Source: Cervus elaphus
Lineage: Eukaryota > Chordata > Mammalia > Artiodactyla > Cervidae
Length of the DNA stretch: 64,000 bases
Direction: 5' to 3'
Assembly: GCF_910594005.1 (NCBI RefSeq)
Contig: NC_057831.1
Coordinates: forward strand, 42,924,001 to 42,988,000
Shown: positions 33,480 through 44,352 of the stretch, piece after piece
How positions within the stretch are numbered: position 1 is the first letter of the stretch
Layout: each line of letters starts with the position of its first letter
Notes under the pieces: model-generated
Told to the model about the DNA's origin: nothing
Databases searched by the model: none
The model's input: the letters and a program-made list of their open reading frames with translations, nothing else
Position numbers and translations under genes: made by a program

Positions 33480-34660
33480 GTGAGGGTCAGATCACCTAAT
33501 GTCTTTGCTCCCTTGGGTAGCTCGGGGTTACCCCTAGGTAGTCAGGTAGAGTAGCAGGTTGGCCATTTAATCGCCCCCCATTCTCCATTTCACTCCTTTT
33601 CTTGTGAACACAAAGGAACTTTAAGCGATCTGTCTGCGGCATTGAAATGCCAACCTTAGTTGGTACTTTGAAAACTCAAAGCCTTTTACAAGATGAATAG
33701 CAAACTGTGGATGACAGCTCCTGTGGAGCCATTATTGAATTGCAGCCCTGATGACTGCATTACTTTGGATTTAGATAAAAGACTCCATACAAGACAAATG
33801 GTGGGAGGACATCAAACAAGACTGTGTCCATACAGTGACAGAAGCAATCCGATTGAAGAAGCTGTTGATTTCCCCAAGGCTCCATACTATTTCTTCCTCA
33901 GTAATTTATATTAAGGAAGTAAATTTTGTATATTCATCTTCTGTTTATATTTTTCTTTAAAAATATGAATGTCCAGTTGTCACATCGAAGTCTCACTTCT
34001 ATTCTTGCCTGGAAGAGAAATATCGATATAGGAACGTGTTAATTATTTTGTATTGCGTTTTATTTAACCACAATAGCAGTGTGTGTAAAGGTTATAGACT
34101 CAGAGTTACAATCTATAATGATCAGATAAAAAGATTAGTCAGCAAATCGATAGTTCCCTGTACCGACAGGAAGCTTGGTATATTCAAGGCAACAATGAGT
34201 ACAAAGGGTGCAGATAAACATCGGGCACCTTTATTTAGATGAAAACTAATTCTAGACAACTTTCACTACCTCATTAATTATGTACCAAGTTTCCGGAGGC
34301 TGAATTGGGTGAAGTATCATTAGGGGCTTTTGGAATGTGTTGAAATACTTCCACCTCTATAAAAACTGAATACAATAAGGAATTTTTCTTTCTGTTGGTC
34401 TGGCAGATGTTCATACAAACCTAGTTCCTCAAAATGGCAAGGGTTCCATGGGTAGAATTTGCATTCATTTTTTATATCCTAAACATTGGGAACAAGAACG
34501 CATCATTCTTTATCTTCAGAAGTACCATCAACATTGTTTAAAACAGAGATTTAAATGTTAATCTACTTAATAAAGAAATAGCACCCTTCATATAACTTTT
34601 ATACTAAAATAGCTATGTTGACATCTTCTTAAAATTTTAATTCTATGTTTTTATCATGTC
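33480..34660. other. Repeat-free block, candidate conserved non-coding DNA
   Basis: I find no SINE, LINE or DNA-transposon similarity over about 1.2 kb, unusual in this window. CpG dinucleotides are retained (for example AAGCGATCTGTCTGCGGC, AATCCGATTG, CTGTACCGACAGG, TTTCCGGAGG), and homeodomain-like TTAATTAT words and two ATCGAT palindromic cores (34020s and 34146-34151) occur. A 73-codon frame at 33693-33914 has no recognisable domain and no supporting context. Function is an inference only. Confidence 0.35.
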
Positions 34661-34764
34661 ACTGTTCTCGTGAACTTTTATACTAAGAATGTCCTTTGCT
34701 TTTCCTGTTTTATTTGGGATTATCTGCTTTTTTCTCCTTTTTTTTTTTTTCCATTGAAAGAAAG

Positions 34765-34967
34765 TGAAAGAGTAGTTGTTCAGTCATGTCCGACTCTTTG
34801 CAACCCTGTGGACTGTGGCCTGCCAGGATCCTGGGTCCATGGGATTTTCCAAGCAAGAGTACTGGAGTGGGTTGCCATTTCCTTCTCCAGGGGATCTTCC
34901 CAAAGGGATCAAACCCAGGCCTCCCGCATTGTAGGCAGACGCTTTATCATCTGAGCCAGCAGGGAAC
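34765..34967 (-). mobile_element. Bov-tA SINE
   Basis: Reverse-complement copy from AGTAGTTGTTCAGTCATGTC to GAGCCAGCAGGGAA. The word TCCATTGA flanks both sides (before the tail at about 34751 and after the head at about 34976), a plausible short target duplication. Confidence 0.92.
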
Positions 34968-35089
34968 AAGCTAATCCATTGATAAGTGGATTTGGATCTG
35001 CTGAACTGTCAACTTTGAATAGAACATTTGTTGTGCAATGGGGAGAGTTGTTTAAGATCTCTTCTGAGATTATATGTAACTTCATTCAT

Positions 35090-35205
35090 TTGCACACATG
35101 CCAAGTTGCTTCAGTTGTGTCCAACTCTGTGTAACACTGTGGACTGCAGCCCCCAGACTGCTCTGTCCACGGGATTCTCCAGGCAAGAACACTGGAGTGG
35201 GTAGC
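35090..35205 (-). mobile_element. Bov-A body fragment
   Basis: ACATGCCAAGTTGCTTCAGT to GAACACTGGAGTGGGTAGCT is Bov-A 3' sequence in reverse complement. The tRNA-like head is missing, so it is 5'-truncated. Confidence 0.85.
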
Positions 35206-35859
35206 TGTGCCCGCCACACTCCCTGCTTAGCCTCGTTGACTTTGAGTATTTTCCAAGATCAAACTTATTCTCTTCTGGACAATTATGCAGTTTTTTATGT
35301 CAATTATGTCAATTCTGGACAGAAATTCATCCAGATGAAAGCAGAATGTCATTTGTTTGGAATAGAATCGTGTAAAAGAATGAGTTTCAATAACCTCAAA
35401 ATGCTTTAAAATAGCTTCAATGGTGTCTAATAGGTGATTCTCTCTAGACATCAATAATTAATATAAAAGAGGGAAGAAAAGGAAAGAAAAAGAACTGAAG
35501 AACTGACATAATTTAGCTCAGTGAGAACAGTTTGGTTCTCTTAAAGCCATCTTCAGATATCACTTGGCATGATTGCTTTTAGAAAGCTTTTTTCCCTTAA
35601 AATTTTCTGTGTTAGAATGGGCATGTATTAATTTATTTCTTCTGAGTCAGAATATACCCTTAGATGTGCTCCTGCAACTCCCTTGAATCTACCATGAAAT
35701 ACAGCCAGTATTATGCTCTTTAAATACAAAGTTCCAGAAGTGTGTGTGTATATGTGTGGGCTGTCAGTCTCTGGAGACTTGTAAACAAACCTAGCTACTG
35801 CTAACTGTCAGAAAAGAAATTGTGCCACATTTCCTGTTTCCTTTTGGATGTGTATTTGG
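35206..35859. other. Unassigned intergenic sequence
   Basis: Contains a small direct repeat TATGTCAAT-TATGTCAAT around 35297-35314. No gene is recognised. Confidence 0.5.
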
Positions 35860-35952
35860 CAACAGGTTCTGTTCACTGAGCTCACCTGGGTTGTGGCTAT
35901 TTGTACAACAATTGAACCACTGAAGAAGGATTCTGATTAGTTTTCAGTGGAA

Positions 35953-35979
35953 CCAATCAACAGCCATCTGTCTGATTGG
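35953..35979. promoter_or_regulatory. Paired inverted CCAAT boxes, candidate only
   Basis: CCAATCA at 35953-35959 and its exact reverse complement TGATTGG at 35973-35979 face each other over 13 bp. A pyrimidine-rich block follows at about 36097-36186. CCAAT pairs bind NF-Y in many promoters, but no transcript or CpG island is evident here. Confidence 0.25.
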
Positions 35980-36264
35980 CTGAGACTTGGTGTACTGGTA
36001 ATCCTATCACACCTCAGGCCAGACTAACAGTTGTGATTGTAGTTTAATGAAACACTTTGACTTCAAATATCTGCTTAGTGGAAGACTCAATTCCGCTGTC
36101 TCCCTTCTCTCCCCGTTTTCCTTCTGTTTCCCTCCCTCTCTACTTCCTTTTCTCCTTCCTTCTTTCTTTCCCTCTTGCCTTCTCTCAGCATCACTGTGAT
36201 ATTTTACAATGTACAAAGTAATTTCACACTCGGCCACTGCAGTGCTTCAGGCCCTGTTTTTTCT

Positions 36265-36755
36265 TGTCTGGATTGCTACTGAAGGCTCCTAACAGCTCTT
36301 CTTCCTCCCCTGACTACCCCCCACCAGCCCTACAATTGCTATACCCCAGTATTCATCCTTCACAAAAATACACTCAAAGTGATCTTTCTAACACAAATCT
36401 GCTGAGAGCATCCTTCTGCTGAAAATGCTGGCGTGGTCCTGCCCCTCATCTAGGGTAATTATCAGATGCCTTCACGAGGCATCTGGATCTTTCCCTGATC
36501 TGGCCCCTGTTGACCTTCATGGCCTTACCCTCCGTGCTGTTGCCCGTACATGTTGCCAGGCACACCCACCCTTCTCACACACTCCTGCTGGCTGTGTAAT
36601 GTCCATCTTCTCTCCCTCATATCTTATCCTCACTTGACCTTCAGTTTGGCCGGGCTGATTCTCACCTTCTCTTCAAGGCTTAGCTAAAGCATTTTTTTGC
36701 CATTGAGATTGTCTAAAGTTAATCTCCTAAATCTGCTCTCCCCCAAACCCCCACT
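36265..36755 (+). repeat. L2 LINE 3' portion
   Basis: CTTGTCTGGATTGCTACTGA, AAAGTGATCTTTCTAACACA, GATCTTTCCCTGATCTGGCC and AAGGCTTAGCTAAAGC follow the L2 3' region in sense. It parallels the copy at 3540-4240. Confidence 0.75.
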
Positions 36756-36781
36756 ACACACACACACACACACACACACAC
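36756..36781. repeat. (AC)13 microsatellite
   Basis: Uninterrupted AC dinucleotides directly follow the L2 fossil. Confidence 0.95.
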
Positions 36782-36884
36782 TCACCTAGACTGTGACATT
36801 GTTCATATCATGACATTAAATATACTACTGCAATAAATTAGTTATAATGTATTGGAATAGTTGATTTATTTAAGCATCACTTTT

Positions 36885-37380
36885 TCTAGAGCCAGGATTC
36901 TTAATCCTTTCATACCATGAACCCCTTTGGTGATTTGATGAAGCCCAGAGACCCATTCTCCTAATCATGTTTTTAAACTCAGAAGACAAAAAGAAAAAAT
37001 TAATTACAAAGAAAAAAGTTATAATGATATAAAGTTACCAAATATTAACAAACTGTATCCTAGTATATTATACATTTAAAAATATATTTTATAAAAGGAG
37101 TAAAAATTAAGAAAGTCTAGCAGTAAGTCCACTAATGTACTTTGGAGGTAGTGGTGAGTAAAAACAATATTTCAGAATATCTTCTGACACTCTAATGTGA
37201 TGTCTGTCATCTTTATTGTGACAAAGTACTACTGTGGTTTTTGTCTACAATCCTAATTTTAAAAAGGGCTAAATTTTACTAAAGGTAAGTGAAGCTATAG
37301 ATATAATTATTATTTCAAGCAAAGTTCAATTTTAGAATCTTTATTTCAGTTGTAAACCATACGTTCTTTAAGGCTTTCCT
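36885..37380. repeat. hAT-like DNA transposon fossil, family uncertain
   Basis: CAGGATTCTTAATCCTTTCA, ACCCCTTTGGTGATTTGATG, GTGATGTCTGTCATCTTTAT and GTACTACTGTGGTTTTTGTC resemble a dispersed mammalian element whose termini read like CAGGGGTTCTTAACC. I assign it only to the hAT-like group. Confidence 0.4.
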
Positions 37381-38994
37381 TGTAATAAGTCTTGTGTAGT
37401 ACTGGAACATGGTAAGAACTTAAATGTTTGTTGGCCAAAAGAAGGAAGAAATAGTTTAACATTTCATTTAACTTAAACTTTACAATCCCTTCTCCATTAA
37501 TTAGACTTTATTCTTCCAGTAATATATTTAGAAGGTGAAACTAAGAAAGATTAAATGTATTTCCTTAGTTCATATAGGGCTTTAAAATATCTATTCTACA
37601 ATAAAGTCACCTCCCAGAATGCTGTGCCCAGCTTATCAGATAACCAAGAGGAAGAACACACATATGGAATGACTACACTCTCAGTTTCTACAAGGATAAG
37701 TGATTTCATACCTTCGATAACTCTTGGCTTCCCTAATATTATGTTCCATCAACCTGGTCAGTGGACTAAGTGGTGTTCATCTGGACTTGATGAGAAAGGC
37801 TGAGCACTTGGAGAAGATGATCTGTCATCCAGAAGAGTCTGTCTCACCAAGAGAATGCTTACTGAGGCTCAGAAACAATCTGAGAAGAGCAGGACTAAGG
37901 ATGGGAATGCCACTTCCTGCATAATTTGCCCAGACAGCAGTGCTTGCTAGACCTCTCTTTTTTGTTTCATTAGCACCCTTTGAGCAGAAGAATAAAAGCA
38001 AATGATTGAAACTAGGACAACCCTTTTCACATTTCAGGATATGATGAGCAAAGGACAGTTTGGGGCACTTTATTCTGCCCTGTGCATGGAAATACTCAGA
38101 CCATTGTAGGCACAATGACTCACCTTTTAAGAAGGGAGCCGGTATTGTGTCTTTCTGTTGTTCTGTTTCTCTTCTCTTCTTTTGCTTGCTTTAGTTTTTT
38201 CACTATCTAGTCTACAAAAAAAAAAAAAAAAAAAAAAGACAAAAACACTCATCAGCAATGCCTGGGCAGACTCCTTAAGGAAAAGAGAAAGAGAGATCCT
38301 CTTTCCACTCCCCAACATACACACAAGGGAAAAGAGAGAGAGGAAGGAGGAAGGCAGTGTCGGCCCTGGGATGCACAAGCTGTGTGGATCCAGCAGTCCA
38401 AAGTCACTCCAAATACTCCAAACCCTTGTTTCCCTGGCAGTGAAAAATCAAACCCAACATGAAACAACTTATACTGTCAATCCCTGGGCACTTGCTATAA
38501 GAATAGGTAAGCTCTTGACATCTGAAATGTCTCTGGTTTAGGTAATTCTTGATCTTTTATTTTGCACCTATATATTGGATGGATCAAAATAGTGTATCAG
38601 CAATCACACAGTGGTTGCTGGGGGTGATTGAGGGCTCCAACAATAAGAAGTGTTGTATAATATTGTTTATATAAGATAGTGAGAACTTGAATGATTAACA
38701 TACTTTAGGGCAACACTAATTTAATTGTGAGGTCTTAAAATAACCCCTTTTAGCATCTTCACATATTACTACAATTTTTAAAAATGCATTATCTTTTTCT
38801 ATTTTACTACTCAGAACTGTACTCACAATTTTTTTTTTTAATTCTAAGGCATGTTACTGTAATTCATGGGTATCATGATTGCAATCATGATACTATAGAA
38901 CAAGACTTAGATAAAGTTATGGTGCTAGAAAATACAATGAAAATTGGTTTCTTTTCCCAGAGAAGGAATTGTGTTGGTGTTAAGAAAGTACATG
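37381..38994. other. Largely unassigned sequence with A22 tract
   Basis: A 22-nt A run lies at 38216-38237, beside a purine-rich stretch (38275-38350). I see no terminal structure linking the A run to a retroposed gene. Short frames on both strands lack recognisable domains. Confidence 0.5.
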
Positions 38995-39215
38995 AAGTCA
39001 GATAGCTCTGAGTGTGAATCACAGGCCTGGCACTCTGCACATCCTGTAACAAATGACTTAACATATTTTATCTACTTTTCTCTTTCAAAAATTGTGGTGG
39101 TACAGTTTTATAACCTCTTTGATATGGTTGTCTTGAGAATTAAATGGTACTATGCTTAATTTAGTGTCTGGCACACAATAAGAATCTAATAAATATAGGG
39201 TAACTGGTATTATCT
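38995..39215 (+). repeat. MIR SINE
   Basis: GAATCACAGGCCTGGCACTC, AACAAATGACTTAACATATT, TTGAGAATTAAATGGTACTA and GTGTCTGGCACACAATAAGA are MIR from core to 3' end, in sense. Confidence 0.65.
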
Positions 39216-39339
39216 CAGTCCTGTTGTAAACTTGTTTCATAGTGATCTGTCTTCAAATGGCATGCCCAATAAGGATTATTTAATATGAAGTACAACTAAT
39301 ATTTGTCTACACATCACTGCTTGCAAATTATATTTACAA
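39216..39339. other. Short unassigned gap between two MIR copies
   Basis: No supported feature. Confidence 0.4.
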
Positions 39340-39500
39340 AATCATTACCTTTAAGTTTCATAAATTCCAAGAGTTAGGTACTATTATCTTCCTTATTTTA
39401 CCCATTGGGAGGCTTAATCTTAGACAGAATGTGATTTCCTGAGGGTCCAAGCTAATACACAGTGCAGAAAGAACTAAAATTGTCTTTAGGATTCCACTTA
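39340..39500 (-). repeat. MIR SINE fragment, antisense
   Basis: GTTAGGTACTATTATCTTCC, TTTACCCATTGGGAGGCTTA and GAGGGTCCAAGCTAATACAC are the reverse complement of the MIR core and 3' region. Confidence 0.6.
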
Positions 39501-39649
39501 ATTGGCAGTTGTTAACTGATGTTTTACCTTAGATGCAACTGACTCTCTGATAAGTAGAATTATTTTTTTCTCATTTCTCATTTTTCTCATTTTCTCATTA
39601 CTTGTATGGGCTATTAAAGACTATGGCTTCAGTGTGCAGAATGGCGATC

Positions 39650-39800
39650 TGGCATGCTTATTAAAACTTAGATTCTCTTTCCCTTTCTCTTCCAGAAGGT
39701 AGAAATTCTGATTCTAGAGATCTGGAATGGGGCAGAGAATTTGCTTGCCTAATAAGCTTTCATGGGATAGAGAATCTCTTGTTGCAGGGACCACATCTTC
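39650..39800 (-). repeat. MER5-like hAT MITE fragment
   Basis: GCATGCTTATTAAAACTTAG, GTAGAAATTCTGATTCTAGA, GAATGGGGCAGAGAATTTGC and CTAATAAGCTTTCATGGGA follow the MER5-group order, same orientation as 24415-24550. Confidence 0.5.
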
Positions 39801-39980
39801 AGCAGCAGGGTCACAGCTGATTTCACCATCAATGGATATGTTGAGATATGTTTGTCACAATCCAGAAACCCATTTGCATTAGAAACTTCACAGCAACGCT
39901 CTATTGTAAATATGTATATTTTATTTTTTGTATATTATGATATTTTGTCATCTTAAAAAAGCTTTCTGGCTGGGGAAAGA

Positions 39981-40360
39981 CTGTCCCTCCTGGGGCTAGC
40001 CAATGCTTAGAGACAGCAAAGGACTCAGTTGGGAGTATACCTTTGATATGTAAACTAACTATTTCAGAGCCAAACCTCCTCTACAGGCCCATGCATCCCA
40101 GGAAACAATATTCCTCTGACTGAATTATCCCAGGGTTAGGTACCAGGCAGCTAGAGACCACCATTATAATCCAAAGCCCACCAAAACCATTCAAACTAGC
40201 CAATCCTAATTGTTTACTCTACTGTTTTGGCTTTTTCATGGAAACTCCAATAAAGCTTTTTGCCTCATCTTTGCCCTTACTCTTGTCATCTACTACCTGA
40301 CCAAAACTTGCCATTCCCTTGTGACTCTGCATGGCAGGTGATCCCTTCTTTAGGAGCTAA
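39981..40360 (+). repeat. Possible solo LTR fragment
   Basis: About 380 bp with an LTR-like layout: it starts near TGTCCCTCCTGGGGCTAGCC and has a polyadenylation-like CCAATAAAGCTTTTTGCCTC at about 40246, followed by a pyrimidine-rich region. No internal retroviral sequence adjoins it. The family is unknown to me, and the ends were not confirmed by a target duplication. Confidence 0.4.
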
Positions 40361-40398
40361 GACTAGAATGAACATGTTTTCTTCTATCTCTTCTGTGT

Positions 40399-40441
40399 GC
40401 ACCTAACCGAGCATTTGCTAGAAGAACACAGAAAATATGCT
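40399..40441. repeat. Direct repeat, left copy, flanking a Bov-tA
   Basis: 43 bp beginning GCACCTAACCGAGCATTTGC, matching 40658-40700 at 34 of 43 positions. It is longer and more diverged than a usual target-site duplication. The strongest part is AAGAACACAGAA. Confidence 0.7.
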
Positions 40442-40445
40442 ACGT

Positions 40446-40650
40446 GTGTGTTAAATCCCTTCAATCATGTCTGACTCTTTGTTACTCTAGGGACTGCAGC
40501 TCACCAAGCTTCTCTGTCCATGGGATTCTCCGGGCAAGAATACTGGAGTGGGTTACCGTGCCCTTCTTCAGGGATCTTCCTGACTAGGGATCGAGCCCGC
40601 ATCTCTAATGTCTTCTGCATTGGCAGGCGGGTTCTTTACCACTAGTGGCT
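40446..40650 (-). mobile_element. Bov-tA SINE
   Basis: Reverse-complement copy from GTGTGTTAAATCCCTTCAAT to TTCTTTACCACTAGTGGC. Flanked by the 43-bp imperfect direct repeats. Confidence 0.9.
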
Positions 40651-40657
40651 TGAGGCT

Positions 40658-40700
40658 GCACCTGACCGACCATCAACGAAAAGAACACAGAACACATGCT
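40658..40700. repeat. Direct repeat, right copy
   Basis: Begins GCACCTGACCGACCATCAAC; partner of 40399-40441. Confidence 0.7.
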
Positions 40701-42370
40701 GTGTTCAGATAAAAAGGAAAGTGCATCTCTCTTTTCCAAATGGGTTCTCCTGAGTTGTGCATTTCTGGCAATCTCTCTGTCCAGCCCGTAATCAAGCACG
40801 TAGAGAATAATGCTATTAGGACACTGGTGATCATGGCACTCCTGCAGATTTCAGGTGCGATTTTGGCACACAGAACTTGCCGTTGTCTTCTGATGCCATT
40901 TTCAGCCTCCTACCACCCAGCCCCCGTCTCTCATTAAGCCTCTGTGAGTAGCCCTGCTGCAACCATGAATCATACACCGAGGGCTTCACACAGGCCGGGT
41001 TTATTGGGCTGCGTTAGAGGAGACTATATCTCAGATGTCCCCAGTGAAGCCAAAACAATCTGTCACTTTTAATTCTTCCTGTCACCTCATTAAGTATATG
41101 GCAACGTTGACAATAAAACACATTTTCACACAAATACGCAACACACACACTGTCCCAAAATGTAGCATTTCCTCCTCTTGTATTCAGATGTGGTTGTAAA
41201 TATTCAGTCATTGAAAGATTCATTGAGCAAACATATGTGCCAGGGTACTGTATATAACTGACAGAGGCAAAGAACAGTCTCTGCGGACACATAAAGCAAT
41301 TAAAAATAACTGTGCTTCAAAGCAGGCTACTATAATACAAAGGTCAGGCCCATAAATATGAACAGGATGGCAGTAATGTCTCTATCCAAATATACCCCCA
41401 AACATACAACTACACCGGGTCAGAACTCAAAGGTTAGTGTAAAAAAAAAATTCTGAAATTTTGCCATATTCTTCTTATGCCTTTTTCTTCTTGTCTTTTC
41501 ATCAAAGGTTAATATATGTGAATCCAGTGGGAAAACTGTATCAGGGCCAAATGTGTGTCATCAGCCCATATTTTATTCAATGCAAAATATTTACCCTTGT
41601 ACATATGACAAAATGAAGGAGCTCTAGCAAAATTTTGTGGAAGATAAATGTCTATCGTCTTTCCTCTCATTTAGTAGGTTGCTTGTTTTTACATTAACTG
41701 CACGGAAGTTTGAATTCCACTCAAAGCAGTAGAGAGACTGTTCTGAGGACCAGGATAATTTTTGCCGTAACACACTGAGTGTGATAATAAGGTTTATGCG
41801 TGGTTGTAAAGAATGTGCTGACAGATGGAAAAGGAGCCTCCTCAGTCTGCACAGCGTTCACTTTTATATATATTAAAAAAACCATATTACACCTGACGCT
41901 GGTTCAAGCAGCAGTTCTTCTCCTGCTGTCTTCCAGGAACAGAAATATTTTAGAGTATATAGAAAAATCCCAACCCCCAGTGGACTGATTCGCTAAAATT
42001 TCAAGTTCTCTGCACATCAGAGTATCATAGGCTCCTGTATTACAATTCAAGGTGTCATGTGCAATGAAAAACTTATTCCCTCCAACATGAATCTCTGTGT
42101 AGTAAGTGCCTTAGATACTGAGCAAGTAAATGCATCAAGGAAAAAAGATGTGAACAGAATGACTCCCACGATGGAGAGGCACTTCACCTCTGAAAAGCAA
42201 AATGCTGGCTAATTTGCCAAGGATTAGTCTTCACCAAAGGAAATTAAAATACGAATGCAGATTATACTAATACTAGAGCTTTCAGGCCATCTCTACACCT
42301 CTATGATGCTGCGATATTTGAGAGAACATTGATTAAAAGAAAAAAAAGTTCTGGGAGGTAAATTTCTTAC
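40701..42370. other. Long repeat-free block, candidate conserved non-coding DNA
   Basis: About 1.7 kb without any recognisable interspersed repeat, the longest such stretch in the window. It has moderate GC and scattered retained CpGs (GGCCGGGTTTATTGGGCTGC, GGCAACGTTGACAATAAAAC, ACACCTGACGCTGG). No frame longer than about 90 codons and no known domain is present. An exon of a non-coding transcript or an enhancer is possible, but nothing in the sequence proves it. Confidence 0.35.
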
Positions 42371-42382
42371 CCTTAATGATGT

Positions 42383-42589
42383 TGAAGCTTAGTTGCTAAG
42401 TTGTGTCTCACTCTTTTGACTCCATGAACTGTAGCCCGCCAGGCTCCTATGTCCATGGGGTTTTCCAGGCAAGAATACTGGAGTGGGTTGCCATTTCCTT
42501 TTCCTGGGGATCTTTCAACCCCTGGGACTGAACCCCCATCTCCTGCATTGCATGCAGATTTTTTTTACTACTGGGCCCCTAGGTAAGCC
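42383..42589 (-). mobile_element. Bov-tA SINE
   Basis: Reverse-complement copy from TGAAGCTTAGTTGCTAAGTT to GCCCCTAGGTAAGCCC, with a T expansion in the tRNA-like part. Confidence 0.9.
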
Positions 42590-42796
42590 CACTATTAACA
42601 ATAAGAAAGCAATAAGGATTGCCCCATTCAGCCTTTCTCCTTGCTTCTTTGAAGGTGTAGTGTCAGCTTTCTAGGGCAGAGAAAACCAGCTCCCTCTAGC
42701 TATCCTCTCTCCCTTGGATCTTATAACTATGTTCTTTCAGAAGCCCATTTCATGCTGATAAAAAAAAAAGTAGGAAAAACAAGAAGCCCAACCACT

Positions 42797-43345
42797 TTCT
42801 TCTGGGACTCCTATGATTCTAATGTTGGGGCATTTCACATTGTTCCAGAGGTCCCTGAGGTTGTCCTCATTTCTTTTGATTCTTTTTTCTTTTTTTCTCT
42901 CTGCTTCATTTATTTCCACCATTTTATCTTCTACCTCACTTATCCTATCTTCTGTCTCTGTTATTCTACTGTTGGTTCCCTCCAGAGTGTTTTTGATCTC
43001 ATTTATTGCATTATTCACTTTTAATTGACTCTTTTTTATTTCTTCTAGGTCCTTATTAAACATTTTTGCATCTTCTCAATTTTTGTCTGCAGGCTATTTA
43101 TCTGTAACTCCATTTTGTTTTCAAGATTTTGGATCATTTTTATTATCATTATTCTAAATTCTTTTTCAGATAGATTCCCTATCTCCTCCTCTTTTGTTTG
43201 ACTTGGTGGGCATTTTTCATGTTCCTTTACCTGTTGGGTATTTCTCTGCCTTTGCATCTTGTTTAGATTGCTGTGTCTGGAGTGGGCTTTCTGTATTCCC
43301 AACCACTTTCCATTCATCATCATCCTTTTCAGCAAAGGTATCCGG
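42797..43345 (-). mobile_element. Bovine L1 5' fragment with ORF1 N-terminus
   Basis: The minus strand encodes the end of the L1 leader and the N-terminal and coiled-coil part of ORF1p: MQRQRNTQQVKEHEKCPPSQ, then KEFRIMIIKMIQNLENKMEL and ITETEDRISEVEDKMVEINE. It then breaks at PNIRIIGVPEES, the start of the RNA-binding domain. One frameshift lies around 43050. ORF1 remainder, ORF2 and the L1 3' end are absent next to it. Confidence 0.88.
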
Positions 43346-43349
43346 GCTA

Positions 43350-43398
43350 GAGTCCATGGGGTTGCAAAGAGTCAGACACGACTGAGTGACTGAGTGTG
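43350..43398 (+). mobile_element. 3'-terminal scrap of Bov-tA/Bov-A
   Basis: GAGTCCATGGGGTTGCAAAG and GACACGACTGAGTGACTGAG are the last about 45 bp of a Bov-A SINE, sense, directly adjoining the inverted L1 5' fragment. Confidence 0.8.
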
Positions 43399-43424
43399 AA
43401 CACGAGCTAGATTTGTATTTTCTA

Positions 43425-43805
43425 GGGCTGCCATTACAAAGCACCACAGATTGAATAACTTAAAACAACAAAATTGCTTGTCTCATAGGAGGTTAGAAGT
43501 CTAAAATTAAGGTATTGCAGATTTGGTTCCTTTTGAGGGTCATAAAAAAAAATGATCTATTCTAGGCCACTCTCCTTAGTTTATAGATGGATGGCATTTC
43601 TCTATGAGTCTTTTCACATCATGTTTCCCCTGTGTATTAAGTTTCACTTTTTCCATAAGGATATCATTTATATTGGATGAAGGCCTGTCCCAACAACTGC
43701 ATTTTCACTCTGTAAAGACTCAGTCTCTAAATAAGTTCACGTTCTTAGGTATAGGGGGATTAGGACTTCAGGATGAATTTTGGGGACACACTATTCAACC
43801 CTCAA
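43425..43805. repeat. Ancient mammalian interspersed repeat, family not assigned
   Basis: GGGCTGCCATTACAAAGCAC, TGAATAACTTAAAACAACAA and GGATTAGGACTTCAGGATGA are recognisable from a common dispersed LTR-like mammalian repeat. I cannot name it with certainty. Confidence 0.5.
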
Positions 43806-44151
43806 TGACTACGGGATGCCAGATTACTTCGTGTATGTATAGGCGAAACATCATATGTGTGTAGGCAAAACATCCAATGATCTACCTTCAGTTGCAGTCC
43901 ACTTACACTGACTAATCATTTGCATGCACTATCTAGCGTTCTCTTTGCATATATCTGTCAGGTCTAGAAATTTAAATCCACCGAGATTCTCCCTCCCAGT
44001 TTATGGAACACCTTCATCTCTTGAGTCTCTTCTTAGTGCTTTGGTTGCTCTTGTTTCTTTCACGCTTAGTGTGGTTATCGGTCAGATTTTTTTCTCTCCC
44101 GAGTTTTTGTTCCTTTTCAACCTAAATCAAAGTTTCAACTAACATTTTCAA
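43806..44151. other. Unassigned intergenic sequence
   Basis: No supported feature. Confidence 0.5.
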
Positions 44152-44352
44152 GTAGTAGTGTTAGTCACTCAGTCCTATCTGACTCACTGTGACCCCACAG
44201 ACTGTAGCCCGCAAGGCTCCTCTGTCCATTGTATTCTCCAGGCAAGAATACTGGAATGGATTGCCATTCCCTTCTCCAGAAGATCTTCCTGACCTAGGAA
44301 TCGAAACCGGGTCTCCTGCACTGGAGGCAGATGTTTTACTGTCTGAGCTAGG
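44152..44352 (-). mobile_element. Bov-tA SINE
   Basis: Reverse-complement copy from AGTAGTGTTAGTCACTCAGT to TTACTGTCTGAGCTAGGA. The tRNA-like head is slightly shortened. Confidence 0.9.

Noticed and set aside
33693..33914. 73-codon ORF in the repeat-free block
   Set aside because: No domain, no splice-like or promoter context, and a length expected by chance. Only the non-coding candidate status is kept.
35227..35454. 75-codon minus-strand ORF (MMSRENHLLDTIEAILKHFE)
   Set aside because: I recognise no family, and it starts next to a truncated SINE without gene-like context.
38216..38237. A22 tract as the tail of a processed pseudogene
   Set aside because: No gene-like sequence lies upstream, and no target duplication was seen around it.
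39981..40360. Endogenous retrovirus provirus
   Set aside because: Only a single LTR-like stretch is visible; no gag, pol or env similarity and no partner LTR is present in the window.
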